From Clostridiales bacterium (GTDB taxonomy: Bacteria > Bacillota > Clostridia > Christensenellales > Borkfalkiaceae), in the NCBI GenBank assembly GCA_015069615.1, contig SVIF01000003.1, positions 1-64,000 of the forward strand: a stretch of 64,000 nucleotides of DNA, written 5' to 3'. A model generated the notes under the pieces. It saw only the letters and a list, made by a program, of their open reading frames with translations, had not been told where the DNA came from and did not search any database. Position numbers and translations under genes: made by a program. Below, piece by piece: positions 25,243 through 33,767 of this stretch (positions within the stretch are counted from its first letter, which is position 1; the number at the start of each line of letters is the position of its first letter).

Positions 25243-26046
25243 TTATTCTTCTTTTTTCAGTTTGGGGGTATCCGATTTAGAAGTAATATTTCTGCCAAAG
25301 GTTTTTTTGTATAAGTGGCTTACGTAGTTGGGGTCCTGATAGCCAAAGCGCGCGCACGCGTCCTTTAATTTTAGCCCTTCCTTTTCCATCAAGTTTTTCA
25401 CGCCGCTAAGCTTTGCGCGGTTGACGTACGACATCAAGGTAATCCCTTCCGCTTTCTTAAACTGACCGCATAAATACCCGGGCGATACCCCCAAATATCG
25501 GGCAACTTCCCTTTGGGTTAAGGGTTCGCTTAACCGCTTATGCACGTACTTTTTCGCGCGCTGGGCAAGCATCTGCCCTTCTTTGAATTTTTCGCCACCT
25601 TCCGCACGGAAAGTTTCATCAATTTTACAAAGAACGGAAAGCGCCGCGTACGTACTTTTCGTGGGGGAATCCAGATATAAGTAGGGCTTATAAATCAGCA
25701 AATCCAGCCACTTTTCAATTTCTTCGGTTAGGGCGGAAGCCTTGGTTAAAAAGGGCAATAACAACCCCTTTTCACCCTTATCAATGTGATCAAAACGGAA
25801 GCGAACGGTGTGATGACAGTGAAATTTTTCACTTTTCACCCGTTTTGCACCCCCATAGGAACACATAATATCCCCCTTACTAGCCACAAACATTTGCGCC
25901 CCGTCTTGAATTATCAATTCCCCTTCGGTTAAAAAGGAAATTTCAATTTCATTTTCGGCCATAGCAATGGTGTTTTCGTACCTTTCCGCTTTATACACGT
26001 GCGCAAAATCCACTACGGCGTTTCCTTTTAGTTCAATCGCTTGCAT
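25243..26046 (-). CDS. AraC-family transcriptional regulator
   Basis: 267 residues. The N-terminal 150 form a cupin-like ligand-sensing domain (ISFLTEGELIIQDGAQMFVASKGDIMC). The last 100 carry the two AraC helix-turn-helix units: LTQREVARYLGVSPGYLCGQFKKAEGI and LKDACARFGYQDPNYVSHLYKKTFG. It is divergent to the glycyl radical enzyme gene at 26171 and has its own consensus promoter, so it is the natural candidate activator of that operon. The effector is unknown, but the pairing with a glycyl radical enzyme is typical of substrate-induced anaerobic catabolism. Confidence 0.92.
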   Translation of the reverse strand: MQAIELKGNAVVDFAHVYKAERYENTIAMAENEIEISFLTEGELIIQDGAQMFVASKGDIMCSYGGAKRVKSEKFHCHHTVRFRFDHIDKGEKGLLLPFLTKASALTEEIEKWLDLLIYKPYLYLDSPTKSTYAALSVLCKIDETFRAEGGEKFKEGQMLAQRAKKYVHKRLSEPLTQREVARYLGVSPGYLCGQFKKAEGITLMSYVNRAKLSGVKNLMEKEGLKLKDACARFGYQDPNYVSHLYKKTFGRNITSKSDTPKLKKEE

Positions 26047-26062
26047 ACTTGCCCCCTTTTTT

Positions 26063-26139
26063 ATTGTAGCATTTTAGATGAATTTTGTCAAGATTTATGA
26101 AAATTCTTCCTTTACTTTTTTCCTTCTACTTGCTATACT
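26063..26139. promoter_or_regulatory. Divergent promoters: AraC regulator and glycyl radical operon
   Basis: Leftward, TTGACA (26091-26086), 17 nt and TACAAT (26068-26063). Rightward, TTTACT (26111-26116), 17 nt and TGC-extended TATACT (26134-26139). The poor rightward -35 is what one expects of an AraC-activated promoter. Confidence 0.7.
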
Positions 26140-26170
26140 GTGTATAGAATTGGAATTAGGAGGCTTTTTT

Positions 26171-28282
26171 ATGAAGACTTTTCAAGCGTTACGCCAAGAA
26201 GTAAACGCGCCCCTTACGGGGGAATACGCGCCCTACTACTTCCGCTTTTTGGGGTATAAGGGCAATTTGGGTTTACCCACACCTCTCCTTCGCGCGCGCG
26301 GAATTGAAGCGTTATTTACCCTTCCCACCCCCTATATTTTCAAAAACGACCTAATCGTGGGCAACGTGCGTTGTTACGCGGTTTCGGTGGATAAGGAGGA
26401 GTTAGAATACGCAGCACGCGTGGTAAACGATTTTGGCCTTCGTGGTTTCGGCACGAACGCCGACCACTTTGCGCCCGACTATAAAACCGCCCTTTTTGAA
26501 GGGATTCCGGGCACTATTTCGCGCATAAATTCCGCATTAAAAACCTACGAAAAGGACGAAAAGAAAACCTTGACTTTAACTTCCATGAAAATCGCCATGG
26601 AAGCCTTTTATACGCGCACGAAAAACTATCGCGACGCCGCCTTAAAATTAAAAGGCGCGGAAGGCTACGATAACGAAAAGCTAAAATTTATTGCAAACAA
26701 CCTTTCCGCCCTTCTTTTGGGTGCGCCCCAAACCTTTGCCCAAGCCTTACAGTTGGTTTGGCTGATTCACACCGCCTTTTATTCGGAAGGCAGGGCGGCA
26801 ATGGCGCTTGCGCGTATGGATCAATATTTATACCCTTACTACAAAAAGGACGTGGGATCGGGCATTTTAACGGACGAATACGCGGTAGAACTGTTGCAAA
26901 ACGTGTTCACTAAAATCCCCACGAACGACGTTGTAAATATCGTAATTGGGGGTAAGGGACTAGACGAAAAATCGCAGGTAAACGAACTTTCTTACCTTAT
27001 TGTAGAAGCAGTAAAAACTTGCAATGCGCCCGGGCCCAACCTTTCGGCGCGCATCACGCCTGACGCGCCAGACGAATTTTTGATTGCTTGCTTAAAAAGT
27101 ATCGGCACGGGGCTTGGATATCCCGCTTTGATGAACGACGAAGTAAATATTCCCGCCCTGCTTTCGTACGGCTATAAAAAAGAAGACGTGTACGACTACT
27201 GTATGGTGGGTTGCATTGAAAACTTTATTACGGGCAAACAACCCCCGTGGTCGGACGGGCGATTTGATTCCCCCCGCTTTTTCGATTACATCTTCTTTAA
27301 CGGCGTAAGCAAGTTCAACCGTTCGGTTGGCCCCGTTACGGGGAATATCGAACAAATGGAAACCATGCAAGATTTTACGGATGCAATGGAAAAACAAATG
27401 CGCCTAGGCGTAGCCGAATACTACGCGTACTTTATGGCGCACAATAACCGCATCAACCAAGAATACTTTGCCGAACCCTTCCTTTCCTGCTTCTGCCAAG
27501 ACTGTATCGGTAGGGGGTTAGATATCAACAACGGCGGTAGCGTGTATCCTTCGGTACACGGAGCGGGGCTGATGGGGGTTGGCACGTTTGCGGACTCCAT
27601 GGCGGCGATAGAACACACCGTATTCGTGGAAAAAACCCTTACCTTACCCCAAATTCGGAATGCGCTTGCGGAAGACTTCGTGGGCTACGAAGACGTACGC
27701 GAAAAATTACTTGCCGCGCCCAAGTACGGCAATAACGACGATTTCGTGGATAAATACGCGGTATGGTATTTAGACGTGCTTGCAGACGAATTCAAAAAAT
27801 ATAAAACGCGGGACGGCGGCGGTGTTTACGTTGCCATGGCGGCGAATATTCACAACGTGCTGCTTGGTAGGGAAATTAACGCCACGCCTGACGGCAGAAA
27901 GGCAGGCACGCCCCTTTCGGATGCGGCAAGCCCCACCTACGGCAAGGACGTAAAAGGGCCTACCTCCACCTTAAACAGCGTTTCTAAACCCCACTACGAA
28001 AAGGCGGCTTGCGGTACGGTTATCAACCAAAAATTCTTCCCTTCCGCGTTTTCGGACGATCATATCCTAAAACTGCTTGCTTTGGTTCGCGCCTACTTTA
28101 AAAAAGGCGGGCAAGAAATACAAATTAACGCCACTTCGCGCGAAGTGCTATTGGACGCGCTTGCTCACCCCGAAAACTACCAAAATTTGGTGGTGCGCGT
28201 TTCGGGATTTTCGGACTACTTCATACGCTTGGATAAAGACGTGCAGTTGGATATTTTAAACCGCACCCAGCAAGGCGAATAA
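26171..28282 (+). CDS. Glycyl radical enzyme, pyruvate-formate-lyase superfamily, dehydratase-like
   Basis: 703 residues from the ATG after TTAGGAGGC; an upstream in-frame ATG at 26078 lacks a ribosome site. The glycyl radical loop is RVSGFSDYF with Gly679. The thiyl site is YDYCMVGCIE: Cys348 followed by Glu350, the C-x-E pattern of dehydratase/lyase members (glycerol, diol, hydroxyproline or choline type), not the Cys-Cys pair of pyruvate formate-lyase. Other superfamily marks are ARMDQYLYPYY and PNLSARI. It is shorter than characterised dehydratases (about 780-850). The activase starts 2 bp later and a Zn-dehydrogenase follows. Substrate unknown; PFL itself is unlikely. Confidence 0.88.
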   Translation: MKTFQALRQEVNAPLTGEYAPYYFRFLGYKGNLGLPTPLLRARGIEALFTLPTPYIFKNDLIVGNVRCYAVSVDKEELEYAARVVNDFGLRGFGTNADHFAPDYKTALFEGIPGTISRINSALKTYEKDEKKTLTLTSMKIAMEAFYTRTKNYRDAALKLKGAEGYDNEKLKFIANNLSALLLGAPQTFAQALQLVWLIHTAFYSEGRAAMALARMDQYLYPYYKKDVGSGILTDEYAVELLQNVFTKIPTNDVVNIVIGGKGLDEKSQVNELSYLIVEAVKTCNAPGPNLSARITPDAPDEFLIACLKSIGTGLGYPALMNDEVNIPALLSYGYKKEDVYDYCMVGCIENFITGKQPPWSDGRFDSPRFFDYIFFNGVSKFNRSVGPVTGNIEQMETMQDFTDAMEKQMRLGVAEYYAYFMAHNNRINQEYFAEPFLSCFCQDCIGRGLDINNGGSVYPSVHGAGLMGVGTFADSMAAIEHTVFVEKTLTLPQIRNALAEDFVGYEDVREKLLAAPKYGNNDDFVDKYAVWYLDVLADEFKKYKTRDGGGVYVAMAANIHNVLLGREINATPDGRKAGTPLSDAASPTYGKDVKGPTSTLNSVSKPHYEKAACGTVINQKFFPSAFSDDHILKLLALVRAYFKKGGQEIQINATSREVLLDALAHPENYQNLVVRVSGFSDYFIRLDKDVQLDILNRTQQGE

Positions 28283-28283
28283 T

Positions 28284-29090
28284 ATGGAAGACGAAATTCT
28301 TGCGCGAAAAAACGCGTCTATCCCCCTAATTGCTAACGTGCAACATTTTTCCTTGGGGGATGGCCCAGGGATTCGCACCACGGTGTTTTTTAAGGGCTGT
28401 AATTTACATTGCCCGTGGTGTCATAACCCCGAAACCATACCCCTTACCCCCACCCAAATGACCTACGAACGGGCGGGCATTACCGAAATTTGCGGAAAGC
28501 CCGTTTCGGTGGATACCCTATTTAGCGAAATTATGGAGGACGCCGATTATTACGCCGAAAGCGGCGGTGGCGTTACCCTTAGCGGGGGGGAAGTTTTGTT
28601 GCAAGCGGATAGCGCGGCGGCGCTTGCCCGCAGAATAAAGGAAGGGGGCTTACACCTTATTGTGGATACCGCGGGGTGTGTTCCCTATTCTTCTTTTGAA
28701 AAGTTAAACCCTTACGTGGACGAATATTATTTCGACTATAAATCCGCAAACGCCGAACGCTTAAAAAAGCAAACGGGCGCGGACGTAACGCTGATTACGA
28801 ATAACCTTTCCCGCTTAATAGCGGAAGGGAAAAAAGTGCGCGTTCGCATCCCCCTAATCCCCGGGTTTAATACCGAAGAAGGGGAAATAGAAGGCATTGC
28901 TTCCGCCCTTATTCCCTTGGGAATAACGCACGTGGACGTTCTTCCCTTTCACCGTTTGGGGAAAAGCAAGTACACCGCGCTTAAAAAGACTTACGCGTAC
29001 GAAAACACCCCCTTGCTTACCCAAGAGGAAGTAAACGAAATCGTGCAAATTTTGGAAAAACACTTCACCGTAAAGGTGGAAAAACACTAA
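28284..29090 (+). CDS. Glycyl radical enzyme activating protein (radical SAM)
   Basis: This activase generates the glycyl radical on the enzyme encoded just upstream by reductive cleavage of S-adenosylmethionine. The cluster motif is C39-x3-C43-x2-C46 (GCNLHCPWC). The SAM-binding GGG-VTLSGGE follows at about 93-103, then IVDTAGCVPY. At 268 residues it resembles the short PFL-type activases. The Cys-rich ferredoxin insert usually found in activases of dehydratase-type enzymes is absent: only one Cys (in EICGKP) lies between the radical-SAM motif and GGE. The ATG lies 1 bp after the upstream stop, so translation is probably coupled. Confidence 0.92.
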   Translation: MEDEILARKNASIPLIANVQHFSLGDGPGIRTTVFFKGCNLHCPWCHNPETIPLTPTQMTYERAGITEICGKPVSVDTLFSEIMEDADYYAESGGGVTLSGGEVLLQADSAAALARRIKEGGLHLIVDTAGCVPYSSFEKLNPYVDEYYFDYKSANAERLKKQTGADVTLITNNLSRLIAEGKKVRVRIPLIPGFNTEEGEIEGIASALIPLGITHVDVLPFHRLGKSKYTALKKTYAYENTPLLTQEEVNEIVQILEKHFTVKVEKH

Positions 29091-29175
29091 AAGTTGATTC
29101 AAACACACGCAACCAAACGGCTTTTCGCCGAAAAAATAAAAAAATCAATGGGCTTTTTAGCCGAAGGAGTTAACG

Positions 29176-30276
29176 ATGAGCAAAGCAAAAGCAGCAGTAT
29201 TCATGGGCCCCATGAAAGATTTTGAAGTAAGGGAATTTGACGTAGTTTCCGCCCCCAAAGGCTACGCACGTATGGACTTAATTGCAAGTGGCGTATGCGG
29301 TACGGACGTGCATATGCATAACGGCAAGCTTGCGGTTGGGTTCCCCAGTATTATCGGGCACGAATTCGTGGGTAGAATTACGGACATGGACGAAAAGGAA
29401 GGCGAAGCGTTCGGCCTTAAAAAGGGAGATGCGGTTATCGCGGATATCGCAGTTCCTTGCGGGGAGTGCTTGCTATGCAAAAGTGGGGACGACGCAAACT
29501 GCGTGAACATGAAAGTAACCAACGGGGGCAGTATTTTTGAATCCCCCTACCTTTACGGCGGTTATACCGAAGTAAACTTTACCCCCCTTGCCAACTTAAT
29601 TAAAATTCCCGAAAGCGTAGACCCCGTTGCGGCGGCGGCGTTCGCTTGCCCCGGCCCCACGGCAATCCACGCGTTTTCCTTAGCAAAACAAGCGGGCGTG
29701 GATTTTTCAAAAATCAACGTAGCGGTGGTACAAGGTCTTGGCCCCGTGGGTATGTTTGCAGTGGCTTACTTAAAGCGCATGGGTATTCCCAAGGTTTACG
29801 CAATTACCTTTGGTAAGGATGAAAAGCGGGAAGAACGCGCAAAATGTATCGGTTGCGACCGCGTTTTTGACTTAAAGGGAGAGGACGTAGCCGCGCTGTT
29901 ACAAGCGGAAAACGGTGGCCTTGGCGTAGACCTTTGCTTTGAAGCCTCGGGCGCTCCTACCGCAGTACCTATGGGCATCAACGTTTTAAGAAATCGCGGC
30001 GTGTACCTTGTTCCCGGGCAGTACAGTAACTCGGGCGGCATTGAAATTCAACCCCAACTGATTACCTTTAAGGCGCTACACATTATCGGGTCTTCCCAGT
30101 ATTCGGTTTGCGACGTAAAAACCTATCTTTCCTTCTTAGATGCCAACCAAGATTTACTACCCAAAATTAAAGCGCTTTCGGACCGCTATACGGTAGACCA
30201 AATTAACGTGGCTTTTGCGGATGCGAAAGCCAAAAAGAACGTAAAAACCTTGCTTGTAGCAAAAGAAAACTTATAA
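29176..30276 (+). CDS. Zinc-dependent medium-chain alcohol/polyol dehydrogenase
   Basis: 366 residues of the MDR superfamily (threonine/sorbitol dehydrogenase-like). Catalytic zinc ligands are in CGTDVHMHNG and GHEFVG. The structural zinc loop C-x2-C-x2-C-x7-C reads CGECLLCKSGDDANC. The Rossmann motif is GLGPVGMFA. It is 85 bp downstream of the activase behind CCGAAGGAG and ends at a strong terminator, so the three genes form one operon. A role reducing the aldehyde or ketone product of the glycyl radical enzyme, or oxidising its substrate precursor, fits the position but is not proven. Confidence 0.9.
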   Translation: MSKAKAAVFMGPMKDFEVREFDVVSAPKGYARMDLIASGVCGTDVHMHNGKLAVGFPSIIGHEFVGRITDMDEKEGEAFGLKKGDAVIADIAVPCGECLLCKSGDDANCVNMKVTNGGSIFESPYLYGGYTEVNFTPLANLIKIPESVDPVAAAAFACPGPTAIHAFSLAKQAGVDFSKINVAVVQGLGPVGMFAVAYLKRMGIPKVYAITFGKDEKREERAKCIGCDRVFDLKGEDVAALLQAENGGLGVDLCFEASGAPTAVPMGINVLRNRGVYLVPGQYSNSGGIEIQPQLITFKALHIIGSSQYSVCDVKTYLSFLDANQDLLPKIKALSDRYTVDQINVAFADAKAKKNVKTLLVAKENL

Positions 30277-30290
30277 TTTTTATTCTTCTT

Positions 30291-30331
30291 CACGGGGACT
30301 TTGCGCTTTGCAAAGCCCCCGTGGTATTTTT
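30291..30331 (+). terminator. Terminator of the glycyl radical operon
   Basis: The stem CACGGGG-CTTTGC / GCAAAG-CCCCGTG is followed by GTATTTTTAG. It lies 15 bp past the dehydrogenase stop. Confidence 0.85.
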
Positions 30332-30433
30332 AGTGGTATTTTTATTAGTCGCACGCGCATATAGTGTAAAAAGTAGAACGAAGTTTATGCGCCACCGACA
30401 GATGTCGCCGATACACACCAAAAAGGTGGTGAA

Positions 30434-30543
30434 GAAACAAGTTATGCAAGGCTCGCTGGGAATTTGGGGTGAGATGAACCTTGGGGGTTATCGAAGTCCA
30501 AATTTACAGCAGAAACGAAGCAGAACGAAGTTTATGCGCCACC
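30434..30543 (+). repeat. Structured repeat family B, copy 1
   Basis: It opens with a conserved GAAACAAG-TATGCAAGGCTCG segment. Next comes stem P1 (GCTG-GG-AATTTGG, 30455-30467) pairing with CCAAATT-TA-CAGC (30498-30510). Inside sits hairpin P2 (GATGAACC / GGTTATC). It ends with GCAGAAACG-AGCAGAACG-AGTTTATGCGCC. Other copies keep the same architecture with different but still complementary stem sequences. Confidence 0.75.
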
Positions 30544-30546
30544 AAA

Positions 30547-30650
30547 AAGGCGGCATAGTTACAAGCAAGACGAGGCAAACGCGGATTTCGGAAAGGCGCA
30601 TACCACTTGGTATGTAACTGCACCGAAAACGCAAGTTTAACAATGTATTG
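30547..30650 (+). repeat. Structured repeat family A, copy 1
   Basis: 104 bp identical to 30882-30985. Predicted outer stem: GCG-TTTCGG with CCGAAA-CGC. Inner hairpin: CATACC-ACTT-GGTATG. Diverged relatives lie at 36414-36578. Confidence 0.8.
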
Positions 30651-30701
30651 TGATGGTACAAACCACCGAAAAAAGACACTTGCACGCCACCAAAGGTGGT
30701 T

Positions 30702-30800
30702 TAGAAGCAAGCGATACAAGGCTCGCTTAGGAATTCAGGCGAGATAAACCTTGTTGGTTATCGAGATTGAATTCCGTAGCAGAAACGCAGTAGCGCGCCG
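30702..30800 (+). repeat. Structured repeat family B, copy 2
   Basis: GAAGCAAGCGATACAAGGCT leads into P1 GCT-TA-GGAATTCA paired with TGAATTCC-GT-AGC, and P2 GATAAACC / GGTTATC. It ends GCAGAAACGCAGTAGCGCGC. The stem sequence differs from copy 1 at most positions yet remains complementary. Confidence 0.75.
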
Positions 30801-30830
30801 TAAATATGCCGCCGCAAGCAAAAGGCGGGC

Positions 30831-30985
30831 TAGAAACAAGCGATACAAGGCTCGCAAAAATTTGGAGTTCAACAACCCACCAAGGCGGCATAGTTACAAG
30901 CAAGACGAGGCAAACGCGGATTTCGGAAAGGCGCATACCACTTGGTATGTAACTGCACCGAAAACGCAAGTTTAACAATGTATTG
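30831..30985 (+). repeat. Truncated family B copy fused to family A copy 2
   Basis: The 5' segment of family B (GAAACAAGCGATACAAGGCT) at 30831-30856 is truncated within P1 and runs at 30882 into a perfect 104-bp copy of the family A element. The mosaic arrangement indicates repeated insertion or recombination of these elements into each other. Confidence 0.75.
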
Positions 30986-31025
30986 CGCCGTAAATATGCC
31001 GCCGAAAAAAAATGAAAAAATTTTT

Positions 31026-31162
31026 AGTTCGCATATGCGAACTGCTTGACATTTAAAAATTTTATCGCTATAATAGTACTCGGAATTGACAAAAAAAGGT
31101 GTTTGACAACCCTTTTTATTGCCTTCCTATATTTTTTTCACTGTTGGTTCGCATATGCGAAC
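31026..31162 (+). promoter_or_regulatory. feo promoter flanked by two identical palindromic operators
   Basis: TTGACA (31046-31051), 17 nt and TATAAT (31069-31074). The perfect palindrome AGTTCGCATATGCGAACT (31026-31043) abuts the -35. Its core, GTTCGCATATGCGAAC, recurs at 31147-31162 in the leader, 120 bp downstream, suggesting looping or a roadblock. It does not match the standard Fur box (GATAATGATTATC) or the classical DtxR/IdeR box. An iron-responsive regulator is inferred from the feo genes. Confidence 0.8.
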
Positions 31163-31215
31163 TTCCGCCTCTACGGATGCATTTCCGTAATCGCTTTTAT
31201 AAAAAAGGAGTATTT

Positions 31216-31461
31216 ATGCAAAAAAAATTATGTGATTTCGCCATCGGCGAAACGGGAAAGGTTACTAACGTACTTTCTAGTGGAGCAGAAGGGGTAAAAA
31301 TCCGCCGCCGTTTGTTTGATATGGGCGTAACCCCGGGCGCAAGCGTAACCTTAAAAAAGCGTGCACCCCTTGGTGATCCCATTGAAATTACGTTACGCGG
31401 TTATCAACTTACCCTTAGGAAAAAGGAAGCCAAAATGGTGGTTGTGGAGGTGGAACAATGA
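31216..31461 (+). CDS. feoA: Ferrous iron transport protein A
   Basis: This 81-residue SH3-like protein is thought to modulate the FeoB channel. Typical motifs are LPIGETG-like FAIGETGKV, RRRLFDMGVTPGASV, and GDPIEITLRGYQLTLRKKEA, which closes the fold. The start (MQKKLCDF) follows AAAAAAGGAG; a longer frame from 31099 runs over the operator. The stop overlaps the feoB start by 4 bp (ATGA), so translation is coupled. Confidence 0.95.
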   Translation: MQKKLCDFAIGETGKVTNVLSSGAEGVKIRRRLFDMGVTPGASVTLKKRAPLGDPIEITLRGYQLTLRKKEAKMVVVEVEQ

Positions 31462-33767
31462 TACGTTTCGCTCTTGCCGGCAACCCCAACAGTGGTAAAA
31501 CCACTTTATTTAACGTGCTTACGGGTAGTACGGCGCATACGGGCAACTGGCCGGGCGTTACGGTAGACCGTAAGGACGGTTTATATAAAAAATGCGCCGA
31601 ACCCATTTCCATTGTGGACCTTCCCGGGATATATTCCCTTTCCCCCTACACGCCCGAAGAAGTCATTTCGCGCAACTATATCTTGGACGAGCGCCCCGAT
31701 TTAGTAATCAATATCGTGGACGCAACCAATTTGGAACGCAACTTATACTTAACCACCCAACTTCTTGAAATTGACGTTCCCGTGGTGGTTGCCCTAAACA
31801 TGATGGACGCGTTAGAAAAGAACGGCGACCACATTGACGTAGAAGTGTTAGAAGAAAAATTAGGCGTTCCCGTTGTGGAAGTTTCCGCATTAAAGGGTAC
31901 GGGATTAGACAAGCTGATGAATCGCGCGTACGAGGCGTGCAAAAAGCCCCGTCCAGCGGTAACCGTTTTAGAAAATTCCGCCTTGCGCCATCTTATTGGG
32001 GACGTAAAAATTGCTTTGCAATCGCAAAACGTTCCCCACGCGCTATTCCACGCGGTAAAACTGATTGAACTGGACGAATTAGAAGTAGGGGCGCATAAAA
32101 ACCTTTTACCCATGGTAGAAGATTTTAAGAAAACCTTTTCGGACGACGTATTCGGTACGGATTTTGAAGCGGTAATTGCGGACGCACGTTATGCGTACAT
32201 CACCGCGAACTATTCTTCCGCCGTACATAAGCATCCGCACGAGGCAACTGAACTTACCCCCTCTGAAAAAGCAGACCGCGTGTTAACGCACAAGTGGTTT
32301 GGGCTACCCTTATTCTTCTTGATTTTGTTCGGGGTATTCCACCTTACTTTTAGCGAAAACTTTTTATATTTAGCATCCATCTTCCCTTCCTTTGGGGATT
32401 GGTGTGAAAAGATGAGCGCCACCACGGTGGGTAGCATCTTTTTTGCGGAAGGCTTAAATTCTCCGGGTGCAATCCTGTTTTACGCGCTGGACGTAGCCAT
32501 GGGCTATTTAGGCGACTGGGCAACCGCAGGGATGGAATCCCTTGGCGCAAGCGCTTGGGCGGTAGGCCTTGTTTGCGACGGGGTTTTGGGCGGCGTATTT
32601 GCGGTACTTTCCTTTATCCCCCAAATTATGGTACTGTTCTTACTGTTCTCCATTTTAGAAGATACGGGGTATATGGCGCGCGTTGCGTTCATTTTGGATA
32701 AAATTTTACGCAAATTCGGTGTTTCGGGTCGGGCGTTTATGCCCATGATTATGGGTTTTGGCTGCTCCGTTCCCGCAATCGCAAACACACGTACCTTGGC
32801 GGATGAAAAGGAACGAATTGCCACCATTCGCGTTATCCCCTTCTTTTCTTGCGGGGCAAAAGTACCCATTTTAACCGCAATTTCGGGGGGTATTGTAATG
32901 GCGTTTGGCATTGGCAACGCCGACCTAATCACCTACGGTATGTACCTGTTTGGTATGGTTGTGGCGGCAGTTACGCTGCTACTGATGCGTTCCACCACCT
33001 TGAAAGGGGAAATTCCCCCCTTCGTTATGGAACTGCCCACCTACCACGCGCCCCGCTTTAAAAACTTGATGCGCCTTTTATGGGATAAAGCCGAACACTT
33101 TATTAAAAAAGCGTTCACCATCGTTCTTGCCAGCACCATCGTAATTTGGTTTATGTCCAACTTTGGTTGGGATTGGAAAATGGTTTCTTCTATGAACGAT
33201 TCCATTTTGGCTTCCATCGGCAAGCTAATTCAACCGCTGTTTACCCCCTTGGGCTTTGGCTCGCAACTGGGAACGTACGGATGGGTGTTTGCGGTTGCCG
33301 CCATCACAGGGCTAATTGCAAAGGAAAACGTAGTTTCCACCTTCTTTACCATCGCGTGCGCGCTATCTAGCGTGATTATGGCAGGCACCGCCGTTGGCAT
33401 TCCCGAATCGGTGATGCTGGAAGTGCAAGCTATGCTTGCCTCGGGCGAAGGTAGTGAATCGGGCGCGTTAGAAGCGGTTGCTATGATTGCCGCAACGGGC
33501 GTTACTATTCCCGCACTGATTAGCTTTATCATGTTTAATATGACCACCGTTCCTTGCTTTGCGGCGGTTGCCGCGGCAAAAGCCGAACTAAAACAAGGCA
33601 CCTTTAAGTGGACTTTCCTTTTCTGGGTAGCAACTTCTTACGTGGTTGCCGCAGTAACCTACTTGGTGGGAACTTGGTGGTGGACGGTATTCCCCGCTTT
33701 GGGCGCGCTTGCCCTTGCCGTGGTTTACGCCTTGATTTTAAGTAAGGAGAAAAAGAAAACCAAATGA
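31458..33767 (+). CDS. feoB: Ferrous iron transport protein B
   Basis: This GTPase-linked membrane permease imports Fe(II). 769 residues. The G domain shows G1 GNPNSGKT (about 8-15), G3 DLPGIYSLSPY, G4 NMMD and G5 SALKGTG. A helical GDI-like spacer follows, then the membrane part with two Gate domains containing FGCSVPAI and SCGAKVPI, the conserved Cys sites. It has no large insertions. It is overlapped by 4 bp at both ends with feoA and the small Cys-rich partner, so all three genes are co-translated. Expression is presumably iron-repressed through the upstream palindromes. Confidence 0.97.
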   Translation: MIRFALAGNPNSGKTTLFNVLTGSTAHTGNWPGVTVDRKDGLYKKCAEPISIVDLPGIYSLSPYTPEEVISRNYILDERPDLVINIVDATNLERNLYLTTQLLEIDVPVVVALNMMDALEKNGDHIDVEVLEEKLGVPVVEVSALKGTGLDKLMNRAYEACKKPRPAVTVLENSALRHLIGDVKIALQSQNVPHALFHAVKLIELDELEVGAHKNLLPMVEDFKKTFSDDVFGTDFEAVIADARYAYITANYSSAVHKHPHEATELTPSEKADRVLTHKWFGLPLFFLILFGVFHLTFSENFLYLASIFPSFGDWCEKMSATTVGSIFFAEGLNSPGAILFYALDVAMGYLGDWATAGMESLGASAWAVGLVCDGVLGGVFAVLSFIPQIMVLFLLFSILEDTGYMARVAFILDKILRKFGVSGRAFMPMIMGFGCSVPAIANTRTLADEKERIATIRVIPFFSCGAKVPILTAISGGIVMAFGIGNADLITYGMYLFGMVVAAVTLLLMRSTTLKGEIPPFVMELPTYHAPRFKNLMRLLWDKAEHFIKKAFTIVLASTIVIWFMSNFGWDWKMVSSMNDSILASIGKLIQPLFTPLGFGSQLGTYGWVFAVAAITGLIAKENVVSTFFTIACALSSVIMAGTAVGIPESVMLEVQAMLASGEGSESGALEAVAMIAATGVTIPALISFIMFNMTTVPCFAAVAAAKAELKQGTFKWTFLFWVATSYVVAAVTYLVGTWWWTVFPALGALALAVVYALILSKEKKKTK

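Noticed and set aside
26171-28282. Pyruvate formate-lyase
   Set aside because: The active site has Cys-Ile-Glu rather than the adjacent Cys-Cys pair, and the length and neighbours differ.
30488-30978. Short leftward frames sharing L-R-F-R-C-S-Y-I-P-S-G-M-R-L
   Set aside because: The shared sequence comes from the duplicated family A repeat, which is explained by paired stems rather than codons.
31026-31162. Fur box at feo
   Set aside because: The palindrome shares no more than a few bases with the Fur consensus, so a different regulator is more likely.
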